From an uncultured Pelagibacteraceae bacterium (lineage in GTDB: Bacteria > Pseudomonadota > Alphaproteobacteria > Pelagibacterales > Pelagibacteraceae): a stretch of DNA of 64,000 bases. The stretch covers positions 124,001 through 188,000 of the forward strand of contig CACDII010000001.1 in assembly GCA_902552985.1 (NCBI GenBank), written 5' to 3'. Both the position numbers and the translations under genes were made by a program. Of the stretch, positions 1 through 9,866 are shown piece by piece. Position 1 is the stretch's first letter, and the number at the start of each line of letters is the position of its first letter. The notes below the pieces were generated by a model that worked only from the letters and a program-made list of their open reading frames with translations, was not told where the DNA came from and did no database searches.

Positions 1-1
1 T

Positions 2-2503
2 AAACCTATTCAATCACAGACTATAACTCAGATAGTTGATCAAATAAAAAAACTACCTAAAAAATCAACAATTTATATTTACGCTCCTGTAGTGCGGGGT
101 CGTAAGGGTGAATATAAAAAAGATATACTAAATTACAAAAAAAGAGGATTTAGAAAGATAAAAATTGACAATAAATTATACGATATAGATAAAATTCCCG
201 AGCTAAACAAAAAAATTAAACATGATATTTCAATTCTTGTGGATAGAGTTGTTTTAAATTCAAACTTAGGAAACAGATTAGCTGAAAGTGTAGAGACATC
301 TGTAAATTTAGCAAATGGACTTATATTCATAGAATATGAAAATGAAACATTACCAACAAAATATAGAAAAATTGAAAAATTAATTTTTTCAACAAAATTT
401 GCGTGCCCAGAAAGTGGTTTTACTATTGAGGAAATTGAGCCAAGATTATTTTCTTTTAACAGTCCATATGGAGCATGTGAAGAATGTGAAGGTATCGGAG
501 TAAAATTGAATGTCGATCCTAAACTTGTAGTACCTGATGAAAAAAAAAGTATAGGTGATGGTGCTATAGAACCTTGGTCGAAATCATCTACTTTATATTA
601 CGCACAAACATTAGCTTCTTTAGCAAAACATTACAATTTTTCTCTTGATGATAAATGGAAAAAATTGCCACAAAAAATTAAAGATATAATTTTATTTGGA
701 TCGGATGATGAGGAAATAAGATTTTCGTACAATGATGGTTATGAAAAGTACTCACATAAAAAAACATTCGAAGGTGTTGTAAATAATTTAGAAAGAAGAT
801 ACTTGGAAACTGACAGTGATTGGAAAAGAGAAGAAATTGCCCAATATCAATCTGATACAAAATGTGAAAAATGTAATGGGCATAGACTAAAAGATGAGGC
901 TTTATGTGTAAAAATTGATAAATTAAATATAAGTCAAGTAACTGAAAAATCAATTTTAGAAGCAAAATCATGGTTTAAAAATCTTGATTCAAATCTTGAT
1001 AAGACTCAATTAAAAATTGCTGAACATATTTTAAAAGAAATTAACGAAAGATTAGATTTTTTATTAAATGTTGGTCTTGATTACCTAACATTATCGAGAG
1101 AGTCTGGAACATTATCAGGAGGAGAATCTCAAAGAATACGACTAGCATCACAAATAGGATCTGGACTGACTGGAGTTCTCTATGTTTTGGATGAACCATC
1201 TATAGGATTGCATCAAAAAGATAACATCAAACTTATTAATGCTCTTAAAAGATTACGAGATTTAGGAAATACTGTAATTGTAGTCGAGCATGATACTGAA
1301 ACAATGGAAAATGCAGATCATATTATTGACCTTGGTCCAGAGGCTGGTAACAATGGTGGTCAAGTTGTTGTTCAAGGATCGTATAATGATATTTTAAATA
1401 ATGAAAATAGTATTACTGGTAAATATTTATCATATAAAAAATTTATTCCTATACCGAAAAAAAGAAGACTAGCAAAAAATGGTCGTTTTCTTGAAATATC
1501 TGGCGCATCAGGAAATAATTTAAATAATGTAAATTTAAAAATTCCTCTAGGAACTTTTTCTTGTGTCACAGGAGTATCCGGTAGTGGAAAGTCTACACTA
1601 ATATTACAAACTTTGTTTAACGCTTTGAATTTAACTTTAAATAATAATAAATCACGAAAAATTCCTAAACCATTTAAAGGTTTTAAAGGGATTGAATTAA
1701 TTGATAAAGTAATTGACATAGATCAATCGCCAATAGGCAGAACGCCAAGATCAAACCCTGCAACATATACTGGAGCATTTGGACCCATTAGAGATTGGTT
1801 CACAGCTTTACCTGAATCAAAAAGCAGAGGATATAAACCTGGAAGATTTTCTTTTAATGTAAAAGGAGGTCGTTGTGAAGCCTGCGAAGGAGATGGAGTT
1901 ATAACATATGAAATGCACTTTTTGCCTGACGTTTACATAACTTGTGATGAATGTAAGGGATCAAGGTATAATAGAGAAACGTTAGAAATTAAATTTAAAG
2001 AAAAAAGTATAGCTGATGTTCTTAACATGACTGTTGATGAAGGTTGTGAATTTTTTGAAAATATATCTAATATTAGATCTAAACTTTTGACTTTAAAAAA
2101 AGTAGGTCTTGGTTATATAAAAATTGGGCAGCAAGCTACTACACTATCTGGTGGAGAAGCTCAAAGAATAAAACTTGCAAAAGAACTATCTAAAAGATCA
2201 ACAGGTAGGACTTTTTATATTTTAGATGAACCAACGACAGGTTTGCATCAACATGATATTAAAAAACTTCTAGAAATACTACATACATTTGTATCCTTAG
2301 GAAATACAGTTGTTGTTATAGAACATAATTTAGATGTTATTAAAACAGCAGATCATATAATAGATATGGGCCCAGAAGGCGGTGTAAATGGAGGTAATAT
2401 AATAGCTGAAGGCAAACCTGAGACAATTTGTTCAAATAACAAGAGTTACACGGGCAAATTTTTAAAAGACATTTTGTACAAAAAATTTAAAAAAATAGCT
2501 TAA
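2..2503 (+). CDS. uvrA: UvrABC excision nuclease subunit A (5' end missing)
   Basis: ATPase of nucleotide excision repair that finds helix-distorting lesions and loads UvrB. The reading frame is open from base 2; the GTG at 92 is internal, because the 30 codons before it encode the conserved [11 protein letters not shown] approach. About 833 codons are present, so roughly the first 110 residues, with the first Walker A, lie outside the window. Visible are both zinc-finger regions (CEEC/CEKC near 470-880 and CEAC/CDEC near 1880-1960), the second Walker [10 protein letters not shown] (about 1570-1597), and two ABC signatures, LSGGESQR and LSGGEAQR, each followed by a DEP Walker B. It ends 31 bp before the next gene on the same strand. 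In many bacteria uvrA is under LexA; its promoter is not in view. Confidence 0.97.
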   Translation, partial: KPIQSQTITQIVDQIKKLPKKSTIYIYAPVVRGRKGEYKKDILNYKKRGFRKIKIDNKLYDIDKIPELNKKIKHDISILVDRVVLNSNLGNRLAESVETSVNLANGLIFIEYENETLPTKYRKIEKLIFSTKFACPESGFTIEEIEPRLFSFNSPYGACEECEGIGVKLNVDPKLVVPDEKKSIGDGAIEPWSKSSTLYYAQTLASLAKHYNFSLDDKWKKLPQKIKDIILFGSDDEEIRFSYNDGYEKYSHKKTFEGVVNNLERRYLETDSDWKREEIAQYQSDTKCEKCNGHRLKDEALCVKIDKLNISQVTEKSILEAKSWFKNLDSNLDKTQLKIAEHILKEINERLDFLLNVGLDYLTLSRESGTLSGGESQRIRLASQIGSGLTGVLYVLDEPSIGLHQKDNIKLINALKRLRDLGNTVIVVEHDTETMENADHIIDLGPEAGNNGGQVVVQGSYNDILNNENSITGKYLSYKKFIPIPKKRRLAKNGRFLEISGASGNNLNNVNLKIPLGTFSCVTGVSGSGKSTLILQTLFNALNLTLNNNKSRKIPKPFKGFKGIELIDKVIDIDQSPIGRTPRSNPATYTGAFGPIRDWFTALPESKSRGYKPGRFSFNVKGGRCEACEGDGVITYEMHFLPDVYITCDECKGSRYNRETLEIKFKEKSIADVLNMTVDEGCEFFENISNIRSKLLTLKKVGLGYIKIGQQATTLSGGEAQRIKLAKELSKRSTGRTFYILDEPTTGLHQHDIKKLLEILHTFVSLGNTVVVIEHNLDVIKTADHIIDMGPEGGVNGGNIIAEGKPETICSNNKSYTGKFLKDILYKKFKKIA

Positions 2504-2534
2504 TATTTTCTAGTAGATACTATATAGTTAAATT

Positions 2535-3137
2535 ATGGGAGAAATTCTTAAATCACTTTCTAAGACAATTCATATTTCACTTGGTTTGTCCATACTATTG
2601 TTTGTAGTACTTTTTTATGGAAATGGTGGATTTGACTTTGATGCATTGTTTTGGAGCTGGTTTTTCAGATATTTACATGTTTTAGCAGGTGTAATGTGGA
2701 TTGGTTTGCTTTGGTATTTTAACTTTGTTCAAATACCTAATATGAGCAAAATTCCAGATGAACAAAAACCGGCGATAGGTAAAGTAATTGCCCCGGCAGC
2801 ACTTTTTTGGTTTAGGTGGGCGGCATTTGCAACAATAGTGACTGGTTTAATAGTTGCTTATTTAAATGGATATGTTCATCAAGCTTTAATATTAGATATA
2901 GGAAATGGCTTTACCAAAAATACTACGATTGGAATTGGTATGTGGTTAGGTATTATTATGGCTTTTAACGTTTGGTTTGTAATATGGCCAAACCAAAAAA
3001 GAGCTTTAGGCATTGTTGAATGTGACCCTGATTTAAAAGCTAAATCAGCTAAAACAGCAATGTTATTTTCAAGGACAAATACTCTGTTATCTCTTCCTAT
3101 GCTGTTATCAATGGTAGCAGCGCAAAATTTATATTAA
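2535..3137 (+). CDS. PuuD-like (urate oxidase N-terminal type) membrane protein
   Basis: A 200-residue protein with about five hydrophobic segments (near residues 14-28, 41-64, 92-111, 131-152, 180-197). The second carries RYLHVLAGVMWIGLLWYFNF, matching the 'H-hAGhhWIG' pattern of the membrane part of PuuD-type proteins. Family knowledge: full-length PuuD pairs a longer membrane region with a C-terminal cytochrome c domain and hydroxylates urate. No CxxCH haem motif is present here, so a urate reaction cannot be claimed; an electron-transfer or haem-binding membrane role is only an inference. The ATG at 2535 follows an A+T-rich leader. Its 3' end overlaps the convergent secF by 4 bp. Confidence 0.6.
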   Translation: MGEILKSLSKTIHISLGLSILLFVVLFYGNGGFDFDALFWSWFFRYLHVLAGVMWIGLLWYFNFVQIPNMSKIPDEQKPAIGKVIAPAALFWFRWAAFATIVTGLIVAYLNGYVHQALILDIGNGFTKNTTIGIGMWLGIIMAFNVWFVIWPNQKRALGIVECDPDLKAKSAKTAMLFSRTNTLLSLPMLLSMVAAQNLY

Positions 3138-4036
3138 TTTTTATCTTCCTTTAATATAGTTTTTTGACTCACGTTTAGTAATATCAAAATTGGATTTGCA
3201 ATATATATAGATGAATATGTACCGAACAACACACCCAAGATCATTGCTAGAGAAAATCCTTTAAGAATTTGACCACCAAAAATATAAATTGAAAGTAAAG
3301 CAAGAAGTGTAGTAATCGATGTAATAATCGTTCTAGATAAAGTTTCATTAATCGATTTATTAGTTAAATCAAAGATTTTAATGTCAGCAAATTTTTTTAA
3401 ATTTTCCCTCACTCTATCAAATATAACAACTGTATCATTCATAGAATATCCTACTATAGTTAAAACGGCGGCTACAATTGAAAGATTAATTTCAAGACTA
3501 AAAAGTGAAAAAACACCAAGTGTCAAAATAACATCATGAAATAAAGCCAATATAGCTCCTAAACTAAATTGCCACTCAAATCGAATCCAAATATAAATTA
3601 ACATTGCTGTTAATGCTAATAAAATAGCCAAAATTCCAGATTTCAATAATTCTGAACTTACTTTTGGTCCTACATTCTCAACTCTTCTAAAATCAAATCC
3701 TGGACCAACGCTTTGTTCTAAGTTTTTTTTAATTTCATTTATAAAATTTGAACTATCATTTTTTTTTTCAAATTTAATTAAAAAATCATTTTTTTTACCA
3801 AATTCTTTTATATTCACATCTCCTAAGTTCATACGATTAAAAGATTGTCTTAGTTTACTTATAGTAATTTGATCATCCGTAGATCTTAGTTCTATTAAGG
3901 TACCACCTTTAAAGTCTACCCCAAAATTTAACCCTTTAAATATAATTAAAAGTATTGAAATAATTATTAATGATATTGAAAAAAGATTAAATATTTTTAA
4001 ATATTTATTAAAATTTATATTATATTTTTCCATCAT
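3134..4036 (-). CDS. secF: Protein translocase subunit SecF
   Basis: Inner-membrane partner of SecD that uses the proton gradient to help pull proteins through SecYEG. The 300-residue length is normal. The N-terminal membrane segment is followed by the family signature FGVDFKGGTLIEL (about residues 33-45), a short periplasmic domain, then a block of five membrane segments containing VGYSMNDTVVIFDRVREN. The start is one of two adjacent ATG codons, and the first overlaps the secD stop as ATGA, so translation is probably coupled. It is the last gene of yajC-secD-secF and meets the plus-strand PuuD-like gene tail to tail. Confidence 0.97.
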   Translation of the reverse strand: MMEKYNINFNKYLKIFNLFSISLIIISILLIIFKGLNFGVDFKGGTLIELRSTDDQITISKLRQSFNRMNLGDVNIKEFGKKNDFLIKFEKKNDSSNFINEIKKNLEQSVGPGFDFRRVENVGPKVSSELLKSGILAILLALTAMLIYIWIRFEWQFSLGAILALFHDVILTLGVFSLFSLEINLSIVAAVLTIVGYSMNDTVVIFDRVRENLKKFADIKIFDLTNKSINETLSRTIITSITTLLALLSIYIFGGQILKGFSLAMILGVLFGTYSSIYIANPILILLNVSQKTILKEDKN

Positions 4037-5589
4037 ATAAGTTTCTCTTTGTCTTTATTTTTTGTCACATAAAGTGAAGTTAAAAGTCTAGCAATAAAAT
4101 AAACTGAGAATAAGGTAGAAAAGATACCTACTCCTAAAGTTAGGGCAAAGCCTTTAATTGGACCTGATCCTAAAAAAAATAATATAATAGCTGATATTAA
4201 AGTAGTAATATTTGCATCTATTACTGCAGTTTTAGATCTATTGTATCCGCTATCAAAAGCTATAATACTATTTTTTTCAAATTTAATTTCTTCTTTTATC
4301 CTTTCAAAAATTAAAACATTGGCATCGACAGCCATACCAACTGTTAAAATTATACCTGCTATTCCAGGCAAGGTTAATGTTGCTTCAAATAAAGTTAAAA
4401 TACCTACTAATAAAAATAAATTACTGATTAGTGCAAAATTAGCTATTAGTCCAAAGACTTTATATTTAAAAAACATAAAAATTATTACTAAGAAAAAACC
4501 AATAATTAGAGCAAGTATTCCAGCATCTATAGAATCTTGACCTAAATCTGGACCTACTGTTCTTTCTTCAATAATATTTAAAGGTGCTGGTAGAGCACCT
4601 GATCTTAAAAGCAAAGCTAAATCTGTAGCAGATTGAAAAGTAAAACCACCTGTAATTTGTCCAGATCCTCCAACTATAGAGTCTCTTACTACTGGAGCAC
4701 TGATAATTTTACCATCTAAAACAATTGCAAGTCTTTTTCCTATGCCAGATGATGTTGCTTTACCAAATCTTTTTGCTCCAACTCTATCCAAAGTAAATGT
4801 AACTACCGTTTGATTGGTTTGATTGTCCATATTTGGTTTAGCATCAACAAGATTTTCACCACTTATAATTATTCTTTTACTAACAATTAATTCTTCAGAC
4901 CCATCTTCGAACTGAATAATCTCAGTTCCGAAAGTAGATTCTTCATTTTGAGATACGAATCTAAAACTTAAATTTGCAGTTTTTCCCAACAAAGATTTTA
5001 TTCTCATTGGATCATCTAAACCAGGAAGCTCAACTAAGATTCTGTCTTTACCTCTTCTTAAAATGTTTGGTTCATTTGTTCCAACTTCGTCAACACGTCT
5101 TCTTACAATTTCTATAGCTTCCTCTAAAGATGAATTTTTAAGTTCTACCAAACCATATTTAGAAAATTTAAGAAAAAATATATTATCTTTAACCTCATAA
5201 TCATATTTATGTGATTTAAATCTTTGATAATAAGGATTTATATCACCTTCTTTGTCTTGAAGATCAGATTCAAATTTATTTACAAACTGATTTCCAAGTT
5301 CAAAGGATATTGTATCGTTATTTACAATTTTAAGATTTTTAAAAATTATATTTTCATTTTTAAAAAATTTTCTAAGTGAAGAAAGTTTATTTTGTAATCT
5401 CTGTAAAATTACCGGACTGTTATCTATTTCTAAGAGAAGATATGAGCCCCCTTGGAGATCTAATCCTAAATTAATTTTTTTGTCTAAGTAATTATCATCA
5501 AATTTTAAAAAATTTGATGTTGTTAAATAAGCAAATATAATTGTAAATATTGCTATTAATATAATTCGAAATTTAGAAAAATATAACAC
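4033..5589 (-). CDS. secD: Protein translocase subunit SecD
   Basis: Membrane component of the SecDF-YajC accessory complex. The 518 residues contain an N-terminal anchor, the DLQGGSYLLLEID signature (about residues 45-57), a large periplasmic region, and six C-terminal membrane segments with AVDANVLIFERIKEE. The start is GTG at 5589, 13 bp after the yajC stop, with only a weak purine-rich site; an in-frame alternative start nearby is not obvious. The order yajC-secD-secF with short gaps matches the conserved operon. Confidence 0.97.
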   Translation of the reverse strand: MLYFSKFRIILIAIFTIIFAYLTTSNFLKFDDNYLDKKINLGLDLQGGSYLLLEIDNSPVILQRLQNKLSSLRKFFKNENIIFKNLKIVNNDTISFELGNQFVNKFESDLQDKEGDINPYYQRFKSHKYDYEVKDNIFFLKFSKYGLVELKNSSLEEAIEIVRRRVDEVGTNEPNILRRGKDRILVELPGLDDPMRIKSLLGKTANLSFRFVSQNEESTFGTEIIQFEDGSEELIVSKRIIISGENLVDAKPNMDNQTNQTVVTFTLDRVGAKRFGKATSSGIGKRLAIVLDGKIISAPVVRDSIVGGSGQITGGFTFQSATDLALLLRSGALPAPLNIIEERTVGPDLGQDSIDAGILALIIGFFLVIIFMFFKYKVFGLIANFALISNLFLLVGILTLFEATLTLPGIAGIILTVGMAVDANVLIFERIKEEIKFEKNSIIAFDSGYNRSKTAVIDANITTLISAIILFFLGSGPIKGFALTLGVGIFSTLFSVYFIARLLTSLYVTKNKDKEKLI

Positions 5590-5602
5590 TGAAAGTTAAA
5601 TG

Positions 5603-5890
5603 TTACTTTTTGGTTTCTTGATTATTCATTAAACTTTGAACGCCTGTAGATCTAATGATTTCAACTTTTGTATCGTTACCAATTATAATTTCTGCTTTAT
5701 CATTTTCCATTACTCTCTCAACTGTTCCTATAATTCCACCAGAGGTAATAATTTTATCTCCTCTTTTTAAACCCTCTACCATTATTTTGTGTTCCTTAAC
5801 TTTTTTTTGTTGAGGTCTAATTAAAAAGAAATAAAAAATAACAAATATTAATATTAAAGGTATAAATTGACCTATTCCTGATCCTGACAT
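5603..5890 (-). CDS. yajC: Preprotein translocase subunit YajC
   Basis: Small single-span membrane protein of the SecDF-YajC complex. Its 95 residues show a membrane segment at about 9-23 followed by the hallmark FFLIRPQQKK, then the cytoplasmic part GLKRGDKIITSGGIIGTV. It has the best Shine-Dalgarno site in the neighbourhood (TAAGGAG just before the ATG) and a plausible sigma70 promoter in the 56-bp gap to serS, so it should be the first gene of its transcript. Confidence 0.96.
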   Translation of the reverse strand: MSGSGIGQFIPLILIFVIFYFFLIRPQQKKVKEHKIMVEGLKRGDKIITSGGIIGTVERVMENDKAEIIIGNDTKVEIIRSTGVQSLMNNQETKK

Positions 5891-5914
5891 TTGGCTCCTT
5901 AAGTTTTTTTAGTA

Positions 5915-5942
5915 TTTATACTATCTATATAAAGTAAGACAA
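5915..5942 (-). promoter_or_regulatory. Probable sigma70 promoter of yajC-secD-secF
   Basis: On the minus strand a TTGTCT (-35, 5942-5937) and a TATAAA (-10, 5920-5915) are separated by 16 bp and lie 25-52 bp before the yajC ATG, with an AAGGAG ribosome site in between. Seen in the sequence; promoter activity is inferred. Confidence 0.5.
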
Positions 5943-5946
5943 CTCT

Positions 5947-7206
5947 TTAATTTCTAGTTATTTTGTCTAAATTGTTCATGTAGGGTTTTAGTATATTTGG
6001 AATTTTAATTGAACCATCTTTATCCTGATAGTTTTCCAATACAGCTATCAATGTTCTTCCTACAGCTAAGCCGCTTCCATTTAAAGTGCCTAAAAAATTT
6101 GTTTCATTATTATTATTTTTATATCTGGCTTTCATTCTTTTTGCTTGAAAAGTTCCACATGAAGAACAGCTTGATATTTCTCTGTATTTATTTTCTGATG
6201 GTAACCAAACTTCTATATCATAAGTTTTTTCTGCACTAAAACCCATATCTCCAGATGATAAGATAATTTTTTTATAAGGTAATTTCAAATCATCTAAAAT
6301 TTTAGTTGCACAATTAGTCATTCTTTCTAGTTCATCTAAACATTGATTAGGTTCTACAATACTAACAAGCTCTACTTTATAAAACTGATGCTGTCTAATC
6401 ATGCCTTTAGTATCTTTACCATAACTTCCAGCTTCTTTTCTAAAGCATGGAGTAGAAGCAACTAAACGCATGGGAAGATCTTTATGATTAATAATTTGTT
6501 CTTTAACCATATTTGTTAATATGACTTCAGCAGTTGGAATTAAAAATTTTCTTCCGCTAGATTCATCAAATTTAATTTCAAATTGATCATTTTCAAATTT
6601 AGGTAGCTGTCCAGTACCAAACATAGAAGCATCTGAAGCCATAAGTGGAGGAGATATTTCTTTATATCCATTATTTTTTGTATGTGTATCCAACATAAAG
6701 TTTGCTAACGCTCTTTCTAATTGGGCTAGTTTATCTTTAACAAAAACAAATCTTGAACCTGTAGTTTTAGTTGCTAAATCAAAATCAAGCATTTTAAGAC
6801 CTTCCCCAAGTTCATAGTGAGATTTAGGTTTGAAAGAAAATTCTGGTATCTCTCCTTTTTTAAATATTTCTTTATTAAAACTTTCATCTTTGCCAATCGG
6901 AACATCTTTTAAGGCTATATTTGGGATTGAACTTAAAATACTTTCAAGTTCTTTTTTAATTATTGATTGTTCATCATTAAATTTGGAAATTTTTTCTGAT
7001 ATTTGTTTTGATTTTTCAAATAAAGATTTATCTTTTTTCTTTGATATATCTTTTTTTTCTTTTTCTAGAGTTTCTTTTTGTTGAATTAGTTTTCTATTAT
7101 TTTCATCGAGCTTAAGAATTTTTTTAAGATCTATATTTATAAATCTTTTTTTTATATTTTCTAAAAAAAGATCAGGATTTTGTCTTATATCTTTAATACT
7201 ATGCAT
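5947..7206 (-). CDS. serS: Seryl-tRNA synthetase
   Basis: Class II synthetase that charges tRNA-Ser (and tRNA-Sec where present). Its 419 residues begin with a long coiled-coil tRNA-binding arm rich in Lys, Glu and Ile (about residues 30-105). The class II core follows: TAEVILTNM, motif 2 in FRKEAGSYGKDTKG with the downstream RQHQFYKVE, and motif 3 GSGLAVGRTLIAVLE. The ATG lies inside the last codons of tatC (8-bp overlap), placing serS at the end of the scpAB-tatABC run. Confidence 0.98.
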   Translation of the reverse strand: MHSIKDIRQNPDLFLENIKKRFINIDLKKILKLDENNRKLIQQKETLEKEKKDISKKKDKSLFEKSKQISEKISKFNDEQSIIKKELESILSSIPNIALKDVPIGKDESFNKEIFKKGEIPEFSFKPKSHYELGEGLKMLDFDLATKTTGSRFVFVKDKLAQLERALANFMLDTHTKNNGYKEISPPLMASDASMFGTGQLPKFENDQFEIKFDESSGRKFLIPTAEVILTNMVKEQIINHKDLPMRLVASTPCFRKEAGSYGKDTKGMIRQHQFYKVELVSIVEPNQCLDELERMTNCATKILDDLKLPYKKIILSSGDMGFSAEKTYDIEVWLPSENKYREISSCSSCGTFQAKRMKARYKNNNNETNFLGTLNGSGLAVGRTLIAVLENYQDKDGSIKIPNILKPYMNNLDKITRN

Positions 7207-7960
7207 CTAATTTATTTTTTTTCTCAATTATACTTACAGAAAATATTGACAATTCATATAAAATTAAAAGAGGAATTGCCAAACCTATTTGCGTAATTGG
7301 ATCTGGAGGAGTTAATATTGCTGCAGCTGCAAAAATAATAACTACCACATATTTTCTTCTAGTTTTTAAAAATACAGAATCGACAACACCTATTCTTGCT
7401 AATAGACTAAGTACCACTGGTAATTGAAAACTCAAACCAAAAGCAAATATTAACTTCATTATTAATGAAAGATATTCATTTACCTTAGCTTCTAACTGTA
7501 TAGGTAAGTTTGTAACAATACCTGAGCTTTCAAATGACAGAAAAAATTTAATCGCCAGTGGCATTACCAAATAATAAACTAGAGCACCTCCTAAGAAAAA
7601 AAGTATTGGTGTCACAATTAAGTAAGGCATAATTGCAGATTTTTCGTGAGCATAAAGACCTGGTGCTATAAATTTCCAAATTTGGATTAAAATAAAAGGA
7701 CTTGTAACAAAAAATGAAGCAAAAAAAGCTACTTTTAAATATGTTAAAAAAGTTTCTTGTAAAGCTGTAAAAATTAATCTTCTTTCTACTCCATCATCTT
7801 TAATTGCTTTAGCATAAGGTTCAACTAAAAAACCATATAGATATTCGGCAAAAAAATAACTAACTATAAAAAAAATTAAAAGAAATATAAAAGAATTAAT
7901 TATTCTGCTTCTTAATTCAGTTAGATGACTAATAAATCCTGATTCTTTATCATTTTTCAT
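7199..7960 (-). CDS. tatC: Sec-independent (twin-arginine) translocase subunit TatC
   Basis: Polytopic receptor of the Tat pathway, which exports folded, often cofactor-bearing proteins. The 253 residues have six predicted membrane spans, the conserved N-terminal HLTELRSRI motif (about residues 12-20), and the LPVVLSLLARIGVV and RKYVVVIIFAAAAILTPPDPITQ stretches typical of TatC. It overlaps tatB by 11 bp and serS by 8 bp. With tatA and tatB just upstream, the full TatABC set is in one operon. Confidence 0.97.
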   Translation of the reverse strand: MKNDKESGFISHLTELRSRIINSFIFLLIFFIVSYFFAEYLYGFLVEPYAKAIKDDGVERRLIFTALQETFLTYLKVAFFASFFVTSPFILIQIWKFIAPGLYAHEKSAIMPYLIVTPILFFLGGALVYYLVMPLAIKFFLSFESSGIVTNLPIQLEAKVNEYLSLIMKLIFAFGLSFQLPVVLSLLARIGVVDSVFLKTRRKYVVVIIFAAAAILTPPDPITQIGLAIPLLILYELSIFSVSIIEKKNKLDA

Positions 7961-8177
7961 TATTTTCTTTTTTTTTTACTTTTACATCTTCAGTATTAAT
8001 ATCAAAATTTTCATCTTCAATTTTTGTAACCTCTTCTTGAAAATTGTTAACAGATCTTTTGATAGATCCAATCCATGAACCAATTTTTTTTAAAACTAAT
8101 GGGAAATCTTTTGGACCTATAACTACTACTGCTATAGCAACTATAATTAATATTTCAAACCAGCCAATTTGTGGCAT
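7950..8177 (-). CDS. tatB: Twin-arginine translocase subunit TatB
   Basis: Tat component that forms the substrate receptor with TatC. It has 75 residues, with an N-terminal membrane helix (IGWFEILIIVAIAVVVIGPKDFP, read in two parts about residues 4-26) and an amphipathic helix LPLVLKKIGSWIGSIKR. The GPKDFP hinge distinguishes TatB from TatA. It is much shorter than many alphaproteobacterial TatB proteins, whose C-terminal tail is long, which fits genome reduction. It lies 5 bp downstream of tatA and overlaps tatC. Confidence 0.92.
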   Translation of the reverse strand: MPQIGWFEILIIVAIAVVVIGPKDFPLVLKKIGSWIGSIKRSVNNFQEEVTKIEDENFDINTEDVKVKKKENNEK

Positions 8178-8182
8178 TTGAA

Positions 8183-8383
8183 TTATTCTTTATTGTTAGA
8201 ATCTTGATTATTTTCAGAAATATTTTTTGGCTCAGTATCTTCGCCTGGATCTGTAGACATGCCCTTTTTAAAACTCTTAATACCCTTTGCAACATCACCC
8301 ATTAAGCTTGATATTTTTCCTCTTCCAAATAATAAAACCACTAGGATAACTACTATTGCTATTTGCCAAAAACCTATACTCAT
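8183..8383 (-). CDS. tatA: Twin-arginine translocase subunit TatA
   Basis: Pore- or patch-forming subunit of the Tat system. It has 66 residues: membrane helix [21 protein letters not shown] (in parts, residues 3-23), the FGRGKI hinge, an amphipathic helix [16 protein letters not shown], and an acidic tail. The FGxG hinge and position in front of tatB and tatC support TatA rather than TatE. A 48-bp gap separates it from scpB upstream. Confidence 0.94.
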   Translation of the reverse strand: MSIGFWQIAIVVILVVLLFGRGKISSLMGDVAKGIKSFKKGMSTDPGEDTEPKNISENNQDSNNKE

Positions 8384-8431
8384 AATTACCTTATAACCTT
8401 TTTAAATTAATAATTAAAGTACCTTTTTATT

Positions 8432-9121
8432 CTACTCTTCATCATTTTTTAATGTACTGCTTAACATTTCATCTATGTTTGAATATATATTCTCGTTTTT
8501 TTCTTCTTGCTTCTCTTTATAAAATTTTCCTGTACCAAAAATAGAGGAATCAATATTTCCACTATCTATAAGTCCTGCTGAACCTAATTCGTCAACGGTA
8601 GGTAAATCTGACAATTTTTGGATATTGAAATGACTTAAAAAATCATCAGTTGTGGCGTACTGAATTGGTTTACCAGGAATATTTTTCCTTCCTGTTGGTT
8701 TAACCCAATTTAATTCCATCAGTATATCAAGGGTATTAGTTCCAAAAGCTACTCCTCTAATTTCTTCAATCTCTGCTCTTGTTACAGGTTGATGATAAAC
8801 AATAATAGATAATGTTTCAATTGCTGCTTTAGATAATTTTTTTTCTATTGATTTTTGTTTAGACATTAAGTTGGATAAGTCTTTAGCTGTTCTAAAGGAC
8901 CACTTTTTAGATATGCAAACTAAATTTATTCCTCTTGCAGAATAAAAATTTTGAATCTTCTCCAAAATTTTTAATATATTAGTTTTTTTAGATATTTTAG
9001 ATTCAATCGTATCTACATCTAAAGGTTCGGCTGCAGCAAAAAGAATTGCCTCAACTTCCCTTTCTTCATTTGATAGTGATGAAGGAAAGTTAACAACGTT
9101 ACTTTTTTTTATCTTTTTCAT
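8432..9121 (-). CDS. scpB: Segregation and condensation protein B
   Basis: Winged-helix kleisin partner of the SMC condensin, needed for chromosome organisation and segregation. The 229 residues contain EREVEAILFAAAEPLD (about 20-35) and the paired winged-helix signatures ALSIIVYHQPVTRAEIEEIRG-like (here AIETLSIIVYHQPVTRAEIE) and VKPTGRKNIPGKPIQYATT. The start overlaps the scpA stop as ATGA. The C-terminal 50 residues are variable in the family. Confidence 0.95.
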   Translation of the reverse strand: MKKIKKSNVVNFPSSLSNEEREVEAILFAAAEPLDVDTIESKISKKTNILKILEKIQNFYSARGINLVCISKKWSFRTAKDLSNLMSKQKSIEKKLSKAAIETLSIIVYHQPVTRAEIEEIRGVAFGTNTLDILMELNWVKPTGRKNIPGKPIQYATTDDFLSHFNIQKLSDLPTVDELGSAGLIDSGNIDSSIFGTGKFYKEKQEEKNENIYSNIDEMLSSTLKNDEE

Positions 9122-9858
9122 TTATTTTCCTTAACATAAACATCTTCAAATAATTTATCTTGTTTGATTTTTAAATTACCTTCTTTAACCAATTCAAGTG
9201 AACCAGCAAAAATTCCAGCCTTACCTGTTCTTTTATAATTTTTTAATTTAAAATTTTTTGGGATTAAATCTTCAATATTTTTCCAATCAATTAATTTGCC
9301 AAAAAATTCTTTTATTCTATGAATTCCATCTTCTGTAGTAAATACTGGCAACTTCGGTATATTTATTCTTTGAAAGTCTTTTGTCATTATAATAGTAGAG
9401 TACGATTTGAGTAGTTCGTATAAAGAAACAGAATATTTAGAACTATAAATAGATCTTATACTTCCTTTCATTCCTCTCATAAACACATCTTTACCTAATC
9501 TTTTTCTCTTTAGCATTTGATCAGATAGTAATCTTATTAACTCTAATTTTTTAAGTTGAAGCTTTAATTTTTCAGCAACCTCTAAAGCTTTGAACTCTTC
9601 TTCGTCGGTTTCTGGGAGCAATAACTTAGATTTCAAATATGTTAACCATGTTGCCATCAATAAATATTCAGAAGCTATTTCTAAATTGATATTTTGTGCC
9701 TTAGTTATGAACTCATGAAATTGATCTGCTAATTTAGTTACTGAAATATTCTCAAGATTTACTTTTTGTGATTTAGCTAAATCTAAAAGAACATCAAGAG
9801 GACCATTAAATGCTTTTAAATTTACATTAAATTGATTTGAATCTGGTATTGTCGACAT
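9118..9858 (-). CDS. scpA: Segregation and condensation protein A (kleisin)
   Basis: Kleisin subunit that bridges the SMC heads. The 246 residues start with the family signature FNGPLDVLLDLAKSQKVNLENI (in parts, about 18-39), continue with EYLLMATWLTYLKSKLLLP, and end with a small winged-helix region. It sits between nagZ and scpB as in most alphaproteobacteria, with ATGA coupling to scpB. The ATG at 9858 is 9 bp after the nagZ stop. Confidence 0.95.
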   Translation of the reverse strand: MSTIPDSNQFNVNLKAFNGPLDVLLDLAKSQKVNLENISVTKLADQFHEFITKAQNINLEIASEYLLMATWLTYLKSKLLLPETDEEEFKALEVAEKLKLQLKKLELIRLLSDQMLKRKRLGKDVFMRGMKGSIRSIYSSKYSVSLYELLKSYSTIIMTKDFQRINIPKLPVFTTEDGIHRIKEFFGKLIDWKNIEDLIPKNFKLKNYKRTGKAGIFAGSLELVKEGNLKIKQDKLFEDVYVKENK

Positions 9859-9866
9859 TTCAAATA

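Noticed and set aside
92-94. GTG at 92 as the uvrA start
   Set aside because: The frame is open upstream to base 2 and encodes conserved UvrA sequence; the gene is cut by the window edge.
133-330. Short minus-strand frame inside uvrA, and similar frames inside secD, argS, trkH, ntrY, ppiD and others
   Set aside because: Shadow frames of A+T-rich coding DNA: low-complexity Phe/Leu/Ile peptides with no ribosome site or domain.
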